A DNA stretch of 64,000 nt, taken from positions 4,650,001 to 4,714,000 of the forward strand of contig NZ_CP109132.1 in NCBI RefSeq assembly GCF_035918015.1. Reading direction: 5' to 3'. Origin of the DNA: Streptomyces sp. NBC_01754 (GTDB lineage: Bacteria; Actinomycetota; Actinomycetes; Streptomycetales; Streptomycetaceae). Position 1 is the stretch's first letter; every line of letters begins with the position of its first letter. Positions 12,001-19,534 of the stretch are shown here, piece by piece. A program made the translations under genes and the position numbers. Under the pieces are notes generated by a model that did not search any database, was not told where the DNA came from, and saw only the letters and a list, made by a program, of their open reading frames with translations.

Positions 12001-13516
12001 GGATGCCGTGGCGCATGGCGTGGATCATCTTGATGACACCGGCCGCACCGGCGGCGGCCTGGGTGTGCCCGATGTTCGACTTGACCGAGCCGAGGTACAG
12101 CGGCGGAGCGTCCGGGCGCTCCTGACCGTAGGTGGCGAGGAGCGCCTGGGCCTCGATGGGGTCGCCGAGTCTGGTGCCGGTGCCGTGGGCCTCGACCGCG
12201 TCGACGTCCGACGTCGACAGACCGGCGTCGGCGAGTGCCTGGCGGATGACGCGCTGCTGGGCCGGGCCGCTGGGGGCGGTCAGCCCGTTGCTGGCACCGT
12301 CCTGGTTGATCGCGGTGCCGCGCACCAGCGCCAGCACCTGGTGACCGTTGCGACGGGCGTCGGAGAGCCGTTCCAGTACGAACACGCCGACGCCCTCGGC
12401 GAATCCGGTGCCGTCCGCGGCCTCGGCGAACGCCTTGCACGCACCGTCGGGTGACAGGCCGCGCTGACGGCTGAAGGCGGTGAACGTACCGGGGCTGCCC
12501 AGGACGGACAGGCCGCCGGCGAGCGCGAGCGTGCTGTCGCCGCGGTGCAGCGACTGGACGGCGAGGTGCAGGGCGACCAGCGAACTGGAGCACGCGGTGT
12601 CAAGGGTCAGGGTGGGGCCCTCGAGCCCCAAGGCGTAGGCGACCCGGCCGGAGATGACGCTCGGGGCGACACCCGTCATGAGGTGTGCGTCGAGACCGTC
12701 GGGGGCCTCGTGCAGGCGCATCCCGTACTCCTGCGCCTCGGCCCCGATGAAGACACCGCAGCGGCTGCCCCGCAGCGTCGTCGGATTGATACGGGCACGT
12801 TCCAGCGCCTGCCAGGCCGTTTCCAGGACGAGCCGCTGCTGCGGGTCCATGGCGGTCGCCTCGCGTGGGCCGATTCCGAAGAATTCCGCGTCGAACTGGC
12901 CCGCGTCGAGAAGGAAACCACCCTTGTTCACATAGGCGGTACCGGGATTGTCCGGGTCGGGATCGAAGAGTGATTCAAGGTCCCATCCGCGGTCCGTCGG
13001 GAAATCAGTGATGACATGCTGTTCCTCGGCGACAATGCGCCACAGCTCGTCCGGTGATTCGACGCCGCCAGGAAAACGGCAGCCGATACCGACGACGGCG
13101 ACGGGCTCGTCGTTGCCGAGTGGCGCCGGTGCCACTTCGGCGGAGCCGGGCGTCAGGCCGAGGATGTCGTCGCGCAGGTGGGCGGCGAGCCGTTCCGGCG
13201 TGGGGTGGTCGAACCCGACGGTGGGCGGCAGCGTCAGACCGGCCGCCGTGTTCAGCCGGTTCTGAAGCTCCACCAACCCCATGGAGTCGAGGCCGAGTTC
13301 CTTGAACGGGCGGTCCGGTGCGATCGCGGCGGGTGGTGCCTCGGGGTGCGCCGCGCGCAGCACGTCGAGGGCCTGACGGCAGACCAGGTCCAACAGGACG
13401 TGGTCCTGTTCGGACCGGGGCAGGGCGTCGAGCCCGCGTCCGAGAGCGGACGCACCCACCGCCTCCGTCTCCGGGATTCCGTCGGTGTCAGAAACGAGGT
13501 TTCCGGACTCGGCCAT
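1..13516 (-). CDS. Modular type I polyketide synthase, N-terminal part (runs off left edge)
   Basis: One open frame without a stop from ATG at 13516 (GGAG about 10 bases upstream) to the left edge, more than 4,500 codons, so the 3' end is missing. Domains, by residue: loading ACP (Ser78 in GLDSM); module 1 KS (about 136-560, Cys309 in DTACSSS), AT (Ser763 in GHSIGE), DH (His1060 in [10 protein letters not shown]), KR (Tyr1689), ACP (Ser1859); module 2 KS (Cys2095), AT (Ser2556), DH (His2853), KR (Tyr3432), ACP (Ser3601); module 3 KS (Cys3818) and AT (Ser4277), then cut. All three ATs carry HAFH, the malonyl-CoA signature. KR1 has the B-type LDD motif and KR2 the variant LND; with active-looking DHs both modules should leave double bonds, so a polyene-like chain start is inferred. 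The loading module has neither KSQ nor AT nor ligase, so the starter must be loaded in trans, as in several macrolactam synthases. The product cannot be named from this fragment. Confidence 0.95.
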   Translation of the reverse strand, partial: MAESGNLVSDTDGIPETEAVGASALGRGLDALPRSEQDHVLLDLVCRQALDVLRAAHPEAPPAAIAPDRPFKELGLDSMGLVELQNRLNTAAGLTLPPTVGFDHPTPERLAAHLRDDILGLTPGSAEVAPAPLGNDEPVAVVGIGCRFPGGVESPDELWRIVAEEQHVITDFPTDRGWDLESLFDPDPDNPGTAYVNKGGFLLDAGQFDAEFFGIGPREATAMDPQQRLVLETAWQALERARINPTTLRGSRCGVFIGAEAQEYGMRLHEAPDGLDAHLMTGVAPSVISGRVAYALGLEGPTLTLDTACSSSLVALHLAVQSLHRGDSTLALAGGLSVLGSPGTFTAFSRQRGLSPDGACKAFAEAADGTGFAEGVGVFVLERLSDARRNGHQVLALVRGTAINQDGASNGLTAPSGPAQQRVIRQALADAGLSTSDVDAVEAHGTGTRLGDPIEAQALLATYGQERPDAPPLYLGSVKSNIGHTQAAAGAAGVIKMIHAMRHGILPKTLHVDAPTPHADWSAGAVELLTEAREWPRTERPRRAGVSSFGVSGTNAHVIIEQAPQGESDVPDDAPGAATGPVPVVVSARSAAALSAQAERLASFVAAHEGEASVLDVAYSLATSRAALEHRAVFPADGHEELLRGLRAVAAGGTVPGLVSDSLPAGRIAFLFTGQGSQRLGMGRELAARFPAFRDALDEAIGHLDLQLDLSLWDVLFAPEDSPEAALLDRTEYTQPALFALEVALFRLLESWGIRPDYVAGHSIGELAAAHVAGALSLEDAATLVAARGRLMQALPATGAMIAIQATEDEIRPHLTDHVTIAALNSPTSTVISGDTAEAQTIANHFADRKTKHLRTSHAFHSPLMDPMLEEFGRTARALTHHTPHIPLISNTTAEPHTPDPHYWTTHARDTVRFTDTLTTLHTRGVTTYLEIGPDAVLTAMAQDTLTDEHLSFASTLRPHHDETHTALTALGHLHTRGATVDWEAVFAHTDARTTDLPTYAFQRRHYWLETPSGGGDATGLGQVDAAHPLLGAVVGLAGGDGLVLTGRVSLRSHPWLADHAVLGTVLLPGTAFVELAVRAGDEADCGRVEELMLEAPLVLPENGGTALQVVVGDADHEGRRPVEFYSRPDEAAPEASWTRHASAVVAPVDAPVASTAPGTGVSDLTVWPPKGARAVDITTLYDDLAAQGYGYGPAFHGLRGVWRRGGEVFAEVALPESAASDAGSYGLHPALLDAVLHATDFVSDQAHTTTTRLPFAFSGVTLHSSGARSVRVRIVATGTGGSTDSVSLDIADPTGGPVATVASFSVRPVTQDQLSSARGARHDALHRLSWVPLTPADGAGPAEGARWVVLGEDPFGLRDVVPGSAERYESVAALSEAVESGAVAAPDVAVVQLAGTGELPHAAHEATAAALDVIQRWLREERLARCRLAVLTRGAVATGQDSEPGPAQAGVPQRPDLVNAPVWGLVRSAQAEHPDRFLLVDIDDSTSTVRALGTAVAVAVAAGEPELALRGEQSLVTRIAPAPPAREPEADGRAPWHAEGTVMVTGGTGGLGALVARHLVEQHGARHLLLTSRRGPDAPGADELQDLLEELGAGVTIAACDVSDRDALAGLIAGIPADRPLSGVVHTAGVLDDGLVDSLTPEAVDTVLAPKADAAWHLHELTRDLDLTAFVLFSSAAGVVDGAGQGNYAAANVFLDALAARRAASGLPATSLAWGLWTGSGGMGEHLDATALQRISRLGMTPLNADENLALLDEALASGHAAVLPVRIDQRALRSRADGVPAVLRGMVPRPVRRTAATGSGPVSVELTLAHRLSGLSPIERDRALLGLVRSQVAAVLGHESAEAVDPRRAFSDIGFDSLAAVELRNRLNSATGLRLPATLTFDYPTLTALADFVGTQVLNVEGAAPVADRPQESPVRLGDDEPIAIVGMACRYPGGVNSPEDLWRMVATGTDAVTGFPVNRGWDLDNLYDPEPGTPGKTYSREGGFLHDAADFDPDLFGISPREASAMDPQQRLLLEASWETIERAGIDPLSLKGSPTGVFAGVMYHDWATRLNDIPEDIAGYIGNGSLASVVSGRVSYTLGLEGPAVTVDTACSSSLVALHWAMQALRRGECSLALAGGVTVMATPETFVDFSRQRGLATDGRCKSFAAGADGTGWGEGVGMLLVERLSDAQRLGHPVLAVVRGSAVNQDGASNGLTAPNGPSQQRVIHQALADAHLSPSDVDAVEAHGTGTKLGDPIEAQALLATYGQQRTDDQPLWLGSIKSNIGHTQAAAGVAGIIKMVQAIHHGVLPQTLHIDEPSPHIDWTTGAVELLTDTRTWPETDRPRRAGVSSFGISGTNAHVILEQAPAEEPSAPDGDGGWDGGLVRSLPVVPWVLSGKTPDALHAQAHRLLTHLTDTPQPVLDTGYSLATTRATLEHRAVLLTTDPDDTRTHLTALAALATGKKTAGVVQGSVTNGKLAFLFTGQGSQRPGMGRELYETFPTYRDALDEAISHLDTHLDLSLRDVLFAPEDSPEAALLDRTEYTQPALFALEVALFRLLESWGIRPDYVAGHSIGELAAAHVAGALSLEDAATLVAARGRLMQALPATGAMIAIQATEDEIRPHLTDHVTIAALNSPTSTVISGDTAEAQTIANHFADRKTKHLRTSHAFHSPLMDPMLEEFGRTADTLTHHTPHIPLISNTTAEPHTPDPHYWTTHARDTVRFTDTLSTLHTHGVTTYLEIGPDAVLTAMAQDTLTDHHLTFTPTLRPHHNETHTTLTALSHLHTHGATVDWEAVFAHTDARTTDLPTYAFQHQHYWTEATPGDGNVSLAGLESVGHPLLGAVLVSPDNNGIVLTGRLSLPAQTWIADHDVLGTVLLPGTAFLELALQAGDHIGCVAVEELILEAPLALPDHGALALQVVVAGADTAGLRPVSIYSRPAEDQALDTKWTRHATGLLSPHHTEPTFDFTQWPPKNAQPLPVEDGYERLADRGYTYGPTFQGLKAAWRHGDEIYAEITLPEEAHADAERFGIHPALLDAAMHAELLIDDDTDGREQDTVLPFSWNGVALHAIGASSLRVRILRVHGDEQSAMWMADASGRPVLTVGSLLSRPVRPGQLNAAGDRVNESLFRLEWQSLPTPSDTGEQAPTPVTLEAALASPDTEVPPNVLLAVEPTAGDLPTGVRSALDGVLGAVQAWLADERFARSRLVVTTHGAISVDHTDDTDIDVTTAPVWGLIRAAQAEHPDRFVLIDLDHTEASTQALHTALTTNEPELALRNGALHIPRLTRTTPNPTTPEIHPDHTVLITGGTGGLGALVARHLVEQHGARHLLLTSRRGPDSPGAHELRTQLEKLGAHITLAACDVSDRNTLAQLLDTIPTNHPLTAVIHAAGTLNDATLTSLTPQHIDSVLRPKADAAWHLHELTASLPLTHFILFSSAAGTIDGSGQANYAAANVFLDALAAHRHANGQPATSLAWGAWAHTSGMTNHLTDTDWERVESSGMPPLSAEDGLALFDVALTAPDSHLVPVRVNRAALRVSGRDVPTALRGLVRAPGRQTARNSGAAGSGSELEQRLSGLSPEEQNRLLLDLVRTHVAAVLGHAGGDAVDAAKAFQDMGFDSLASVELRNRLNGATELRLPATLVFDYPTPNSLADHLAETLLSRQDQAPVQRASAAVDDEPIAIVGMACHFPGGVNSPEDLWHLVAHGTDAVTDFPVNRGWDLDNLYDPEPGTPGKTYTRNGAFLHNAADFDPAFFGISPREATEMDPQQRLLLETSWEAVERAGIDPHSLKGSPTGVFAGVMYHDYPDNTNSGSIASGRVSYTLGLEGPAVTVDTACSSSLVALHWAMQALRRGECSLALAGGVTVMATPETFVEFSRQRGLATDGRCKSFAAGADGTGWGEGVGMLLVERLSDAQRLGHPVLAVVRGSAVNQDGASNGLTAPNGPSQQRVIHQALADAHLSPSDVDAVEAHGTGTKLGDPIEAQALLATYGQQRTDDQPLWLGSIKSNIGHTQAAAGVAGIIKMVQAIHHGVLPQTLHIDEPSPHIDWTTGAVELLTEATPWPRTGQLRRAGVSSFGISGTNAHVILEQAPAEEPSAPAPAADGGPVGSLPVLPWILSGTSPKALRAQAESLAAFIDAHQEDATPLDLAYSLATTRAALHHRAVVLTDEIDTAVSSLRELAQNDAVSTAAIVGSTHGEKLAFLFTGQGSQRPGMGRELYETFPTYRDALDEAISHLDTHLDLSLRDVLFAPEDSPEAALLDRTEYTQPALFALEVALFRLLESWGIRPDYVAGHSIGELAAAHVAGALTLQDAATLVAARGRLMQALPTTGTMIAIQATEDEIRPHLTDHVTIAALNTPTSTVISGDTAEAQTIANHFADRKTKHLRTSHAFHSPLMNPMLEEFGRTADTLTHHTPHIPLISNTTAEPHTPDPHYWTTHARDTVRFTHTLTTLHTHGVTTYLEIGPDAVLTAMAQDTLTDHHLTFTPTLRPHHNETHTTLTALSHLHTHGTTINWQAVFAHTH
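43..960 (-). repeat. AT-domain DNA repeat, copy 3
   Basis: Nearly base-for-base copy of 5206-6123 (constant offset 5163) and close copy of 10585-11502. It encodes the acyltransferase of module 3. The coding strand is strikingly A/C-rich (runs of CAC, ACC, CCC codons), giving G/T-rich plus-strand text unlike the rest of the window. Confidence 0.85.
1309..2126 (-). repeat. KS-domain DNA repeat, copy B
   Basis: Almost identical to 6478-7295 at offset 5169 (for example aattcc against aagtcc near 1945/7114 is one of few differences). It encodes the C-terminal two thirds of the module 3 ketosynthase. The identity reaches silent sites, which points to recent duplication or gene conversion. Confidence 0.85.
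5206..6123 (-). repeat. AT-domain DNA repeat, copy 2
   Basis: Module 2 acyltransferase copy, offset 5163 from copy 3 and 5379 from copy 1. Copies 2 and 3 are the closest pair. Confidence 0.85.
6478..7295 (-). repeat. KS-domain DNA repeat, copy A
   Basis: Module 2 ketosynthase copy of 1309-2126. Similarity stops abruptly at the N-terminal third of the KS, where the two modules differ by a short insertion in module 2 (7296-7370 region). Confidence 0.85.
10585..11502 (-). repeat. AT-domain DNA repeat, copy 1
   Basis: Module 1 acyltransferase, the most diverged of the three copies but still close at DNA level, including the whole GHSIGE to HAFH segment. Confidence 0.8.
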
Positions 13517-13624
13517 TCATGCACTCCACTTTACTCGTCTCTATTCGCATCACGCGAATAGACGCCATAGAGGCCTACGCATGGGATCGAACGCCAACGT
13601 AGGGCGGTCGCGGTGCCAGCCCGG

Positions 13625-13652
13625 CCCCCTAGTGCCCCCTAGCCGCCCACTA
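13625..13652. promoter_or_regulatory. Direct repeats CCCCCTA in the PKS/SDR intergenic region
   Basis: The 271-bp region between the divergent PKS (13516) and SDR (13788) contains CCCCCTA at 13625-13631 and 13635-13641 and a variant CCCACTA at 13646-13652, steps of 10 and 11 bp. This spacing puts the units on one face of the helix, like the binding sites of SARP-type or LuxR-type antibiotic regulators. The same heptamer, paired, recurs before the thioesterase/mftR pair and mftA1. The binding protein is not encoded in the window as far as can be seen. Confidence 0.55.
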
Positions 13653-13787
13653 ATCGGCCGATGGGCGGGGTGGGCGGAAGGCTTTTCTTCTCTGTGGGTA
13701 TTGAGGGGTCCTTGAATATCCGTGACGCCTTTGGGCGGTGATAGACCAGTGAGTGGCAAATCGCGAGTGCAGTGACAAGGAGGGGCC

Positions 13788-14636
13788 ATGGGCCGCGTAG
13801 AAGACAAGGTCGTCGTCATCACCGGAGCGGCACGGGGGCAGGGTCGCAGCCATGCCGTACGGCTGGCCGAGGAGGGCGCGGACATCATCGCGCTCGACAT
13901 CTGCGAGGACATAGAGATCACCGAGTACCCCATGGCGTCCCCGGAGGATCTGGAGGAGACGGCGCGGCTGGTCAGGAAGACCGGGCGCCGGGCCGTCACC
14001 CGTCAGGTGGACGTACGGGACCGGGTGGCACTGCGGGGTGCGATCGACGAGGGCGTCGCCGAACTCGGCCGCCTCGACGTGGTGGTGGCCAACGCCTCCA
14101 TCCTGCCGATCGGTCCCGACCGTCCGATAGCGGCGTTCACGGACACCGTCGACGTGAACCTGTTCGGCGCCGTCAACACCGTGCACGCCGCGCTCCCGCA
14201 CCTTCAGCCAGGTGCCTCGGTCATCGTGATCGGCTCCGTGGCGGGCCTGGTGGGCGCGCGCGGCGACAGCGGTCCGGCCGGCCCGGGCGGCACGGCGTAC
14301 CGCTTCGCCAAGTCGGTGCTCGTGGAGTACGTGGAGACGCTGGCCCTGCAACTGGCGCCGGTCGGCACCCGGGTCAACGCCGTGCACCCGACGAACTGCA
14401 ACACCGACATGCTGCTCAACGACGCGACGTACCGGACCTTCCGGCCGGACGTGGAGAACCCCACCCGGGAGGACGCGGAGCTCGGCTTCAAGGCCTACCA
14501 CGCCATGCCGGTGCCGTGGATCGAGCCGGAGGAGGTGTCGCACGCGGTGGCCTACCTGGCCTCCGAGGAGTCCCGCTATGTGACCGGTATGCAACTGAAG
14601 GTCGATGCCGGGGTGCTCATGAAGCTCGGGGGCTGA
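13788..14636 (+). CDS. Mycofactocin-coupled SDR family oxidoreductase
   Basis: A 282-residue short-chain dehydrogenase starting at ATG after AAGGAGGGG. The Rossmann motif TGAARGQGRSHA lies near residue 12. After the DIC at the end of beta-2 there is an insert of about 30 residues (EDIEITEYPM... to RRAVTRQVDV), the hallmark of the subfamily that holds NAD tightly and passes electrons to mycofactocin. The catalytic SYK region is seen as GSVAGL, TAYRFAK (Tyr and Lys four apart). It is divergent from the PKS and only about 3 kb from mftC, so it is the natural client of the mycofactocin made next door. Family knowledge: such enzymes oxidise alcohols or reduce ketones; its substrate here, perhaps a polyketide hydroxyl or a starter, is inference. 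Confidence 0.88.
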   Translation: MGRVEDKVVVITGAARGQGRSHAVRLAEEGADIIALDICEDIEITEYPMASPEDLEETARLVRKTGRRAVTRQVDVRDRVALRGAIDEGVAELGRLDVVVANASILPIGPDRPIAAFTDTVDVNLFGAVNTVHAALPHLQPGASVIVIGSVAGLVGARGDSGPAGPGGTAYRFAKSVLVEYVETLALQLAPVGTRVNAVHPTNCNTDMLLNDATYRTFRPDVENPTREDAELGFKAYHAMPVPWIEPEEVSHAVAYLASEESRYVTGMQLKVDAGVLMKLGG

Positions 14637-14662
14637 CGGCCCCGGCCGGCCGTCTCACGTGT

Positions 14663-14703
14663 GAGGTCCGGGTGCGCGCCGCGCCGGCGCGCACCCGGAC
14701 CTC
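14663..14703. terminator. Bidirectional hairpin terminator between SDR and TetR genes
   Basis: Perfect 18-bp GC-rich stem (14663-14680 with 14686-14703) and a 5-base loop, between the convergent stops at 14636 and 14731. Confidence 0.75.
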
Positions 14704-14730
14704 TTCTCGGTTCCGCCGACGGGCGGGTCC

Positions 14731-15312
14731 TCAGTCGTGGGACAGCACGGTGTCGCCGATGATGGCCTTCAGGGCGTCGGTGAGGTCGCGGCCGGAGGGG
14801 GCGTTGGCCGGATCGGTCAGCCACTGCGCCATCACGCCGGTGAGCAGGGCCTGGTAGAAGAGGCCGACGGGGCGCCTCGACTCCTCCGGGAGCGCGCTGT
14901 GCAGGAGCGAGACGAGGCCCTGGCGGGCCTGCTCCTGGCTCGTGGAGAAGAACCCGCGGATCTCGTCGGAGTGCTCGCTCTGGGAGATCATCTCGAAACT
15001 GGCGGCCCACAGCGGCCGATGTGTCTCGAACAGCTCGATCATGCGGTTCCATGTCGACTCGAAGCGCTGCATCGGCATGGATGTCTCGTCGACCTCATTG
15101 GTCGCGAGGACGCGTTCGAGTTCGTCGCCCCATTGCTGGCTGGCCTGGATGAGCGCCTCGTTGAGGAGCGCCTCCTTCGTGCCGAAGTGGTAGCCGATGG
15201 CAGCCAGGCTGACACCGGATGCCCGCACGAGGTCCCGCGCGGTGGTGCGGGCGTACCCCTTCTCGTAGAGGCACCGTTTGGCCCCGTCGAGGAGTGCTTC
15301 TCGGTTTCCCAT
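14731..15312 (-). CDS. TetR family transcriptional regulator
   Basis: 193 residues. The N-terminal helix-turn-helix reads TTARDLVRASGVSLAAIGYHF (split: TTARDLVRAS then GVSLAAIGYHF), typical of TetR. The C-terminal ligand domain is less conserved. It lies divergent from the exporter at 15748 with 435 bases between them, and the exporter promoter region carries nested inverted repeats. It is therefore most simply the local repressor of the exporter, released by the polyketide or another toxic compound. This is inferred from arrangement only. Confidence 0.85.
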   Translation of the reverse strand: MGNREALLDGAKRCLYEKGYARTTARDLVRASGVSLAAIGYHFGTKEALLNEALIQASQQWGDELERVLATNEVDETSMPMQRFESTWNRMIELFETHRPLWAASFEMISQSEHSDEIRGFFSTSQEQARQGLVSLLHSALPEESRRPVGLFYQALLTGVMAQWLTDPANAPSGRDLTDALKAIIGDTVLSHD

Positions 15313-15673
15313 GCCGTGACCCTAACCCTGTCTCTTCAGCCGGATAAGCCGACCTGTTGTCCCGACAGAGAAAGATGCCTCCTGGCCTGCGACGATGTGA
15401 TTTTTGAGGTCGCACGCAGCGGAAACCAGGGACACGTTTCTGGTGGCAGAGACTACCGGATGTGGCTGCGGGCTGTCCGTCGCGGCAGCCGGCGAAGTCC
15501 TGACCGGCAGACCGGAGCGGTGCCGTCACACCGGTGCGCGGACCGGGCTGGGCCGGCACGCGCGTGGGAACGGCTGATGCCCTCGTCGGCGACTCGAGGC
15601 GAATCCAAGCCAAACGGGATGTAAGGCGTGCGTCTGAGGGGGATCGCCAGGCGCCCTTCGCGCTCTCCACCTA

Positions 15674-15685
15674 AGACGATCGTCT
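15674..15685. promoter_or_regulatory. Perfect palindrome AGACGATCGTCT
   Basis: A 12-bp perfect palindrome 63 bases before the exporter start. The AGACG half-site recurs in the outer arms of the larger element at 15693-15731. Confidence 0.6.
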
Positions 15686-15692
15686 GACAGGA

Positions 15693-15731
15693 GCGTCTTA
15701 CAAATCTGTCCTAGACAGATGTGTAAGACGC
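15693..15731. promoter_or_regulatory. Nested inverted repeat, probable TetR operator
   Basis: The outer arms GCGTCTTAC (15693-15701) and GTAAGACGC (15723-15731) enclose inner arms ATCTGTC (15704-15710) and GACAGAT (15714-15720) around CTA. The element ends 16 bases before the exporter ATG, so a bound repressor would block transcription or the leader. The neighbouring TetR protein is the likely ligand. Confidence 0.7.
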
Positions 15732-15747
15732 TTGTACCGTCTCTGTC

Positions 15748-17328
15748 ATGACGGAAACCGGGGGCCCTCGGGCGGGGCGCAAGGAATGGATCGGTCTCGG
15801 CGTACTTCTGCTGCCGATCCTTCTCGTATCAATGGACATGACAGTGCTGTACTTCGCGCTGCCGGAGGTGAGCCAGCATCTGGAGCCGACGAGCGCACAG
15901 CAGTTGTGGGTCATCGACATCTACGCCTTCGTGCTGGCCGGGCTGCTGCTCACGATGGGCTCGCTCGGTGACCGCATCGGCCGGCGCCGACTGCTGATCA
16001 TCGGCGCGGCGGCGTTCGGTATCGCCTCCGCACTGGCGGCGTACGCCACCAGTGCGGAGATGCTCATCCTCGCGAGAGCGGTCCAGGGCATCGGCGGGGC
16101 GACCCTGATGCCCTCGACCCTGGCGCTGATCCGCAACATGTTCCACGACGAGAAGCAGCGACGGACCGCCATCGCCGTCTGGTCCGCGGGCATGTCCGCG
16201 GGCACGGCGCTCGGCCCCCTGCTCAGCGGTGTGATGCTCAGCCAGTTCTGGTGGGGCTCCGTCTTCCTGATCAACGTCCCGGTCATGGTGTTGCTGCTGG
16301 TGGTCGCGCCGAAGCTGCTCCCGGAGTACCGCGACATCCGCGCCGGCAAGTTCGACATGGTCAGCGGCCTGCTGTCGCTGGCGGCCGTTCTGCCGGTCAT
16401 CTACGGCATCAAGAAACTCGCCATGGACGAGGTCGACGTGGTCCCGATCGGGACGATCGCGCTCGGGCTGGTCTTCGGCGCCCTGTTCGTGGTCCGGCAG
16501 CGCCGCAGCTCCCATGCGCTGCTCGACATCTCCCTGTTCCGCAGCCGGGGATTCAGCGGATCGATCGTGGTCAACATGGTCGCGATCTTCGCCATGGTCG
16601 GCTTCTCGGTCTTCACCACCCAGTACCTGGAGCTGGTCCTCGGCTACAGCGCCCTCAAGGCCGCGCTCTGGCTGGTCCCCGGGACCTTCGCCGTGGTCCT
16701 GGTCATCCCCGTCGCCACAGCCCTGGTCCGTAAGGTGCACGCCGCCTACGTCATCGCGGGCGCGTTCGTCCTCGCCTTCCTGGGCTTCATGGTGCTGCTC
16801 CGGCTCCCCGTCGACGACGGCGTTCCCGTACTGCTCACCGGAGTGATCCTGTTCAGCGCCGGCCTCGCCGTCGTGGTCACCCTGATCACCGACCTCGTCA
16901 TGGCGTCCGCCCCGCCGGAGTCCGCGGGCACCGCCTCCGCGACGCTCCAGACGGGCCAGGAGTTCGGCGGTGCCCTCGGTATCGCGATCCTCGGCACCAT
17001 CGGTACCGCCGTCTACCGGAGTTTCGTCGGCGATCACGCCCCCGCCGCGCTGTCGCCGCAGGCCCAGGACGCCGCACGGGAGACACTGGGCGGCGCCCTC
17101 GCCCTGACCCGTGAACTGCCCGCCGACGTCGGCGCAGCCCTGCTACAGGTGGTCAGGGAAGCGTTCACCGACAGTGTGCACACCGCGGCGGGCATCGCGG
17201 GCGGCGTGATGCTTCTGGGCGCCCTCGTCTCCGTCTTCCTGCTCCGTGGCGTCAAGCGCCCGCAGGAGGCCCCGGCCGACGCGCAGTCCGCCCCGCAGGA
17301 CCACCAGGCCCTCGTCACCGAGCAGTGA
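15748..17328 (+). CDS. MFS drug exporter, DHA2 (14-TM) family
   Basis: 526 residues, strongly hydrophobic, with about 14 membrane segments as in QacA/SmvA-type proton antiporters. TM1 has the DHA2 signature region SMDMTVLYFALPEV. The loop 2-3 motif A is GSLGDRIGRRRL, and motif C lies in AGTALGPLLSG. The long segment near residues 425-475 between late helices is usual for the family. ATG at 15748 follows the palindromic operators. Likely role: efflux of the polyketide or a similar hydrophobic compound, controlled by the divergent TetR. Substrate unknown. Confidence 0.9.
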   Translation: MTETGGPRAGRKEWIGLGVLLLPILLVSMDMTVLYFALPEVSQHLEPTSAQQLWVIDIYAFVLAGLLLTMGSLGDRIGRRRLLIIGAAAFGIASALAAYATSAEMLILARAVQGIGGATLMPSTLALIRNMFHDEKQRRTAIAVWSAGMSAGTALGPLLSGVMLSQFWWGSVFLINVPVMVLLLVVAPKLLPEYRDIRAGKFDMVSGLLSLAAVLPVIYGIKKLAMDEVDVVPIGTIALGLVFGALFVVRQRRSSHALLDISLFRSRGFSGSIVVNMVAIFAMVGFSVFTTQYLELVLGYSALKAALWLVPGTFAVVLVIPVATALVRKVHAAYVIAGAFVLAFLGFMVLLRLPVDDGVPVLLTGVILFSAGLAVVVTLITDLVMASAPPESAGTASATLQTGQEFGGALGIAILGTIGTAVYRSFVGDHAPAALSPQAQDAARETLGGALALTRELPADVGAALLQVVREAFTDSVHTAAGIAGGVMLLGALVSVFLLRGVKRPQEAPADAQSAPQDHQALVTEQ

Positions 17329-17341
17329 TGCTCCCTTGACC

Positions 17342-17383
17342 GGCGAGAGGTGACGGTACATCCCCCGTTCGTCACCTCTCGCC
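17342..17383. terminator. Terminator after the exporter
   Basis: A 14-bp stem (17342-17355 with 17370-17383, GGCGAGAGGTGAC arms) with a 14-base loop, 14 bases after the exporter stop. Confidence 0.65.
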
Positions 17384-17540
17384 TTCCTGCATGCCCCGGC
17401 CTGCCGAGGGCCACGCCGACAGGCGGAGCCCCGGTGCCGGGGCCTGCTGGGTCGCAGAGGCGTACCGGGACGTCGGTGGCGACGGTGAAGGAGCAGGGGC
17501 AGCCGTCCCGCCGCCTCGGTCCCCGCTCATGAAGACACCG

Positions 17541-17568
17541 CCGGGGCGCCTGACCGGAGGCGCCCCGG
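17541..17568. terminator. Hairpin downstream of mftC
   Basis: A 10-bp perfect stem CCGGGGCGCC/GGCGCCCCGG with an 8-base loop, in the 367-base gene-free gap between the convergent exporter and mftC. It probably ends the mftA1BC transcript. Nothing else is evident in this gap. Confidence 0.5.
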
Positions 17569-17695
17569 ACACGCTCGGCGGGGAAGTCGTGCAGACGCCG
17601 GGCGGGAAGCGGACGTACACACAGCACTCTGGGCGACGGCGTCCCGGTCCGTCACCGAGACGGGGACGTCCCGTACGGGAGGTCCGAGCTCCCGC

Positions 17696-18916
17696 TCATC
17701 GGGGTGCGGTCGGGTCCGGCCGGAAGCCGGCCAGCGGGTGCGGATCGCAGGCCGGTGCGGCCGGCGCCGGATCGGGCCGTCCCCAGCCGATCCGCACCGG
17801 CACCGGAGCGGACGGGCGTCCCGCCCGGCCGCGGTGCGAGTGGTCGCCGCTCGGACGTGGCGCCGTCCCCGCGGCGACGGCCGTCAGGGCCGGCTCGCCG
17901 TGGCCGTACACACACTCCGGGTCAGGGCCGTCCAGCGGCAGACCGGTGAAGAACTTGGCCGCCATGCACCCGCCCCGACAGGAGTCGAAGGCGGAGCAGG
18001 AGGTACAGCCCCCACCCTGCTGCGGGACGCGCAACCGATCGAACAGCGGTGACGAACGCCAGACCGCGGCGAAGCCGCCCGGCTCACGGACGTTGCCCGC
18101 GAGGAACTCGTCGTGGATCGCGAACGGGCAGGCGTACACATCGCCCACCGGGTCGATCAGGCACACCACCCGGCCCGCCCCGCACAGGTTGAGTCCGGGC
18201 AGCGGGCTGGAGCCGAGCGCGTTGAGATGGAAGAACGAGTCGCCGGTGAGCACCCGGTCCCCGTGCGCCACCAGCCAGTCGTACAGCTGCTGTTGCTGCT
18301 CGCCGGTGGGATGGAGGTCGTGCCACACGTCCGCGCCGCGCCCGGACGGCCGCAATCTGGTGATCCGCAACTGGGCGCCGTACCGCTCGGCGATCTCCGC
18401 GAACTCGTCGAGTTGGCCGACGTTCTGGCGGTGCATCACGACGCTGATCTTGAAACCCTCGAAACCGGCCTCTGCCAGCCGCCGCATCGCACCGATCGCG
18501 GTGTCGTACGAACCGGGGCCGCGTACCGCGTCGTTGACCTCGGCAGTCGCCCCGTCCAGCGAGATCTGTACATCGACGTAGTCGCTCGCCGCGAGCCATC
18601 GCGCCCGCGCCGGGTCGATGCGTACACCATTGGTGGAGAACTTCACGCCGACCTGGTGGTCCGTGGCGTAGTCGACGAGCTCCCAGAAGTCCGGGCGTAC
18701 CGTCGGTTCGCCGCCGCCGATGTTCACATAGAAGACCTGCATCCGCTGGAGCTCGTCGATCACCGCCTTGCACTCGTCGGTGCCGAGTTCGCGGGGATCG
18801 CGTCTGCCCGAGGACGACAGGCAGTGCACGCAGGCCAGGTTGCAGGCGTACGTCAGCTCCCAGGTGAGGCAGATGGGAGCGTCCAAGCCATGTTGGAAAT
18901 GATCCACCAGCTTCAT
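17696..18916 (-). CDS. mftC: Mycofactocin radical SAM maturase MftC
   Basis: 406 residues. The radical SAM cluster motif CNLACVHC (Cys25, Cys29, Cys32) is followed by GGGEP. A SPASM-type C-terminal region has the cysteine clusters CGAGRVVC, YACPF, CTSC, DSCRGGC and a last Cys before GHGEP, for two further Fe-S clusters. MftC decarboxylates the C-terminal Tyr of MftA and then forms the Val-Tyr carbon-carbon bond. The start ATG at 18916 has GAGGAA upstream and lies 27 bases after mftB. After the SPASM region there is an odd Pro/Arg-rich tail of about 60 residues that looks disordered. The call is firm because mftA and mftB lie directly upstream. Confidence 0.95.
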   Translation of the reverse strand: MKLVDHFQHGLDAPICLTWELTYACNLACVHCLSSSGRRDPRELGTDECKAVIDELQRMQVFYVNIGGGEPTVRPDFWELVDYATDHQVGVKFSTNGVRIDPARARWLAASDYVDVQISLDGATAEVNDAVRGPGSYDTAIGAMRRLAEAGFEGFKISVVMHRQNVGQLDEFAEIAERYGAQLRITRLRPSGRGADVWHDLHPTGEQQQQLYDWLVAHGDRVLTGDSFFHLNALGSSPLPGLNLCGAGRVVCLIDPVGDVYACPFAIHDEFLAGNVREPGGFAAVWRSSPLFDRLRVPQQGGGCTSCSAFDSCRGGCMAAKFFTGLPLDGPDPECVYGHGEPALTAVAAGTAPRPSGDHSHRGRAGRPSAPVPVRIGWGRPDPAPAAPACDPHPLAGFRPDPTAPR

Positions 18917-18943
18917 CAGGTATTCCTCGTGGATTAGGGCCGG

Positions 18944-19231
18944 TCAGCGGGGCTCGATGGTTCCGGCGGCGGCCAGCTGGGCGAGGGCCGCCACATGGGC
19001 GGCACGCTCCGTCCCGGCCACGCCCCGGTGGTCCAGTGCCGCGTGCACGCTCTCGTGCGCAGCCAGATCGCGCACCACGTCGGCCAGCAGCGGCGACTTC
19101 AGGAAGGACAGCCGGCGGGTACCGAAGTGGTACGCCAGGGCGCCGAAGGACTCAGGGCGCAGGGCCACCTGTGGGGAGCACCGGTAGGGCCGTTCCGGAT
19201 CGAAGCGACCGACGCTCGGCTCAGTAGACAC
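18944..19231 (-). CDS. mftB: Mycofactocin precursor chaperone MftB
   Basis: 95 residues from GTG at 19231. It is a RiPP recognition element protein that binds the MftA leader and delivers it to MftC. Recognisable family stretches are FDPERPYRCSPQVALRPE and FGALAYHFGTRRLSFLK. The chosen GTG lies inside the last codons of mftA1, so the two genes overlap by 11 bases in different frames and are probably translationally coupled. An upstream frame extension through mftA1 exists but looks like non-coding shadow. Confidence 0.92.
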   Translation of the reverse strand: MSTEPSVGRFDPERPYRCSPQVALRPESFGALAYHFGTRRLSFLKSPLLADVVRDLAAHESVHAALDHRGVAGTERAAHVAALAQLAAAGTIEPR

Positions 19232-19352
19232 CGCACATACCGTCGATCGACACCTCTTCGACCAGCAACTCCTCGTCGACCAGCAGCGTGTGGTCGTCCG
19301 CGGGTGAAGCGGGCGACGGCACCGCCTCCACCGGCTCGGCGGCATGAGACAT
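19221..19352 (-). CDS. mftA: Mycofactocin precursor peptide MftA, copy 1
   Basis: 43 residues from ATG at 19352, preceded by GAGAGGAG. The C-terminus is LVEEVSIDGMCGVY; the final Val-Tyr is the dipeptide converted to the redox core, and IDGMCGVY is the family signature. The leader is Ala/Pro/Glu-rich. It is directly followed by and overlaps mftB. Too short for ordinary gene callers, so it is easily missed. A second precursor lies at 24693-24824. Confidence 0.95.
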   Translation of the reverse strand: MSHAAEPVEAVPSPASPADDHTLLVDEELLVEEVSIDGMCGVY

Positions 19353-19469
19353 GCCGGCTCCTCTCGGAATGGGATGAGCTCGGGCAACAGGTGTGCGGAG
19401 TGCGCCGGCGGCGGCGTGGCCGACGTCGGCGCGGCAGCCATTAGATCCCGGCGTCCGACACCGACGCCA

Positions 19470-19486
19470 CCCCCTACGTCCCCTTA
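19470..19486. promoter_or_regulatory. Direct repeat CCCCCTA / CCCCTTA before mftA1
   Basis: CCCCCTA (19470-19476) and CCCCTTA (19480-19486) lie exactly 10 bp apart, in the 182-bp region between the thioesterase stop and mftA1. Same heptamer and step as before the PKS. About 120 bases from the mftA1 start, which leaves room for a leader. Confidence 0.5.
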
Positions 19487-19534
19487 CCGGTGTCAGCCCT
19501 CGACCCCCTGGTGGGACCCGCGGGTAGGGGCCGG

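Larger units (their letters stand above)
15313..15747. other. Divergent promoter region of TetR and exporter genes
   Basis: 435 bases without a convincing gene. The right third holds the operator-like palindromes listed separately at 15674 and 15693. The rest shows no recognisable site. Confidence 0.6.

Noticed and set aside
13181..13516. Loading domain as KSQ decarboxylase
   Set aside because: The first KS has Cys309 in DTACSSS, and the only domain before it is an ACP.
15829..17037. Minus-strand Asp/His/Glu-rich 402-codon frame
   Set aside because: Shadow of the MFS exporter, which has clear membrane helices and motifs.
18944..19441. 165-codon version of mftB starting upstream of mftA1
   Set aside because: The added residues read mftA1 out of frame; MftB similarity starts at the GTG at 19231.
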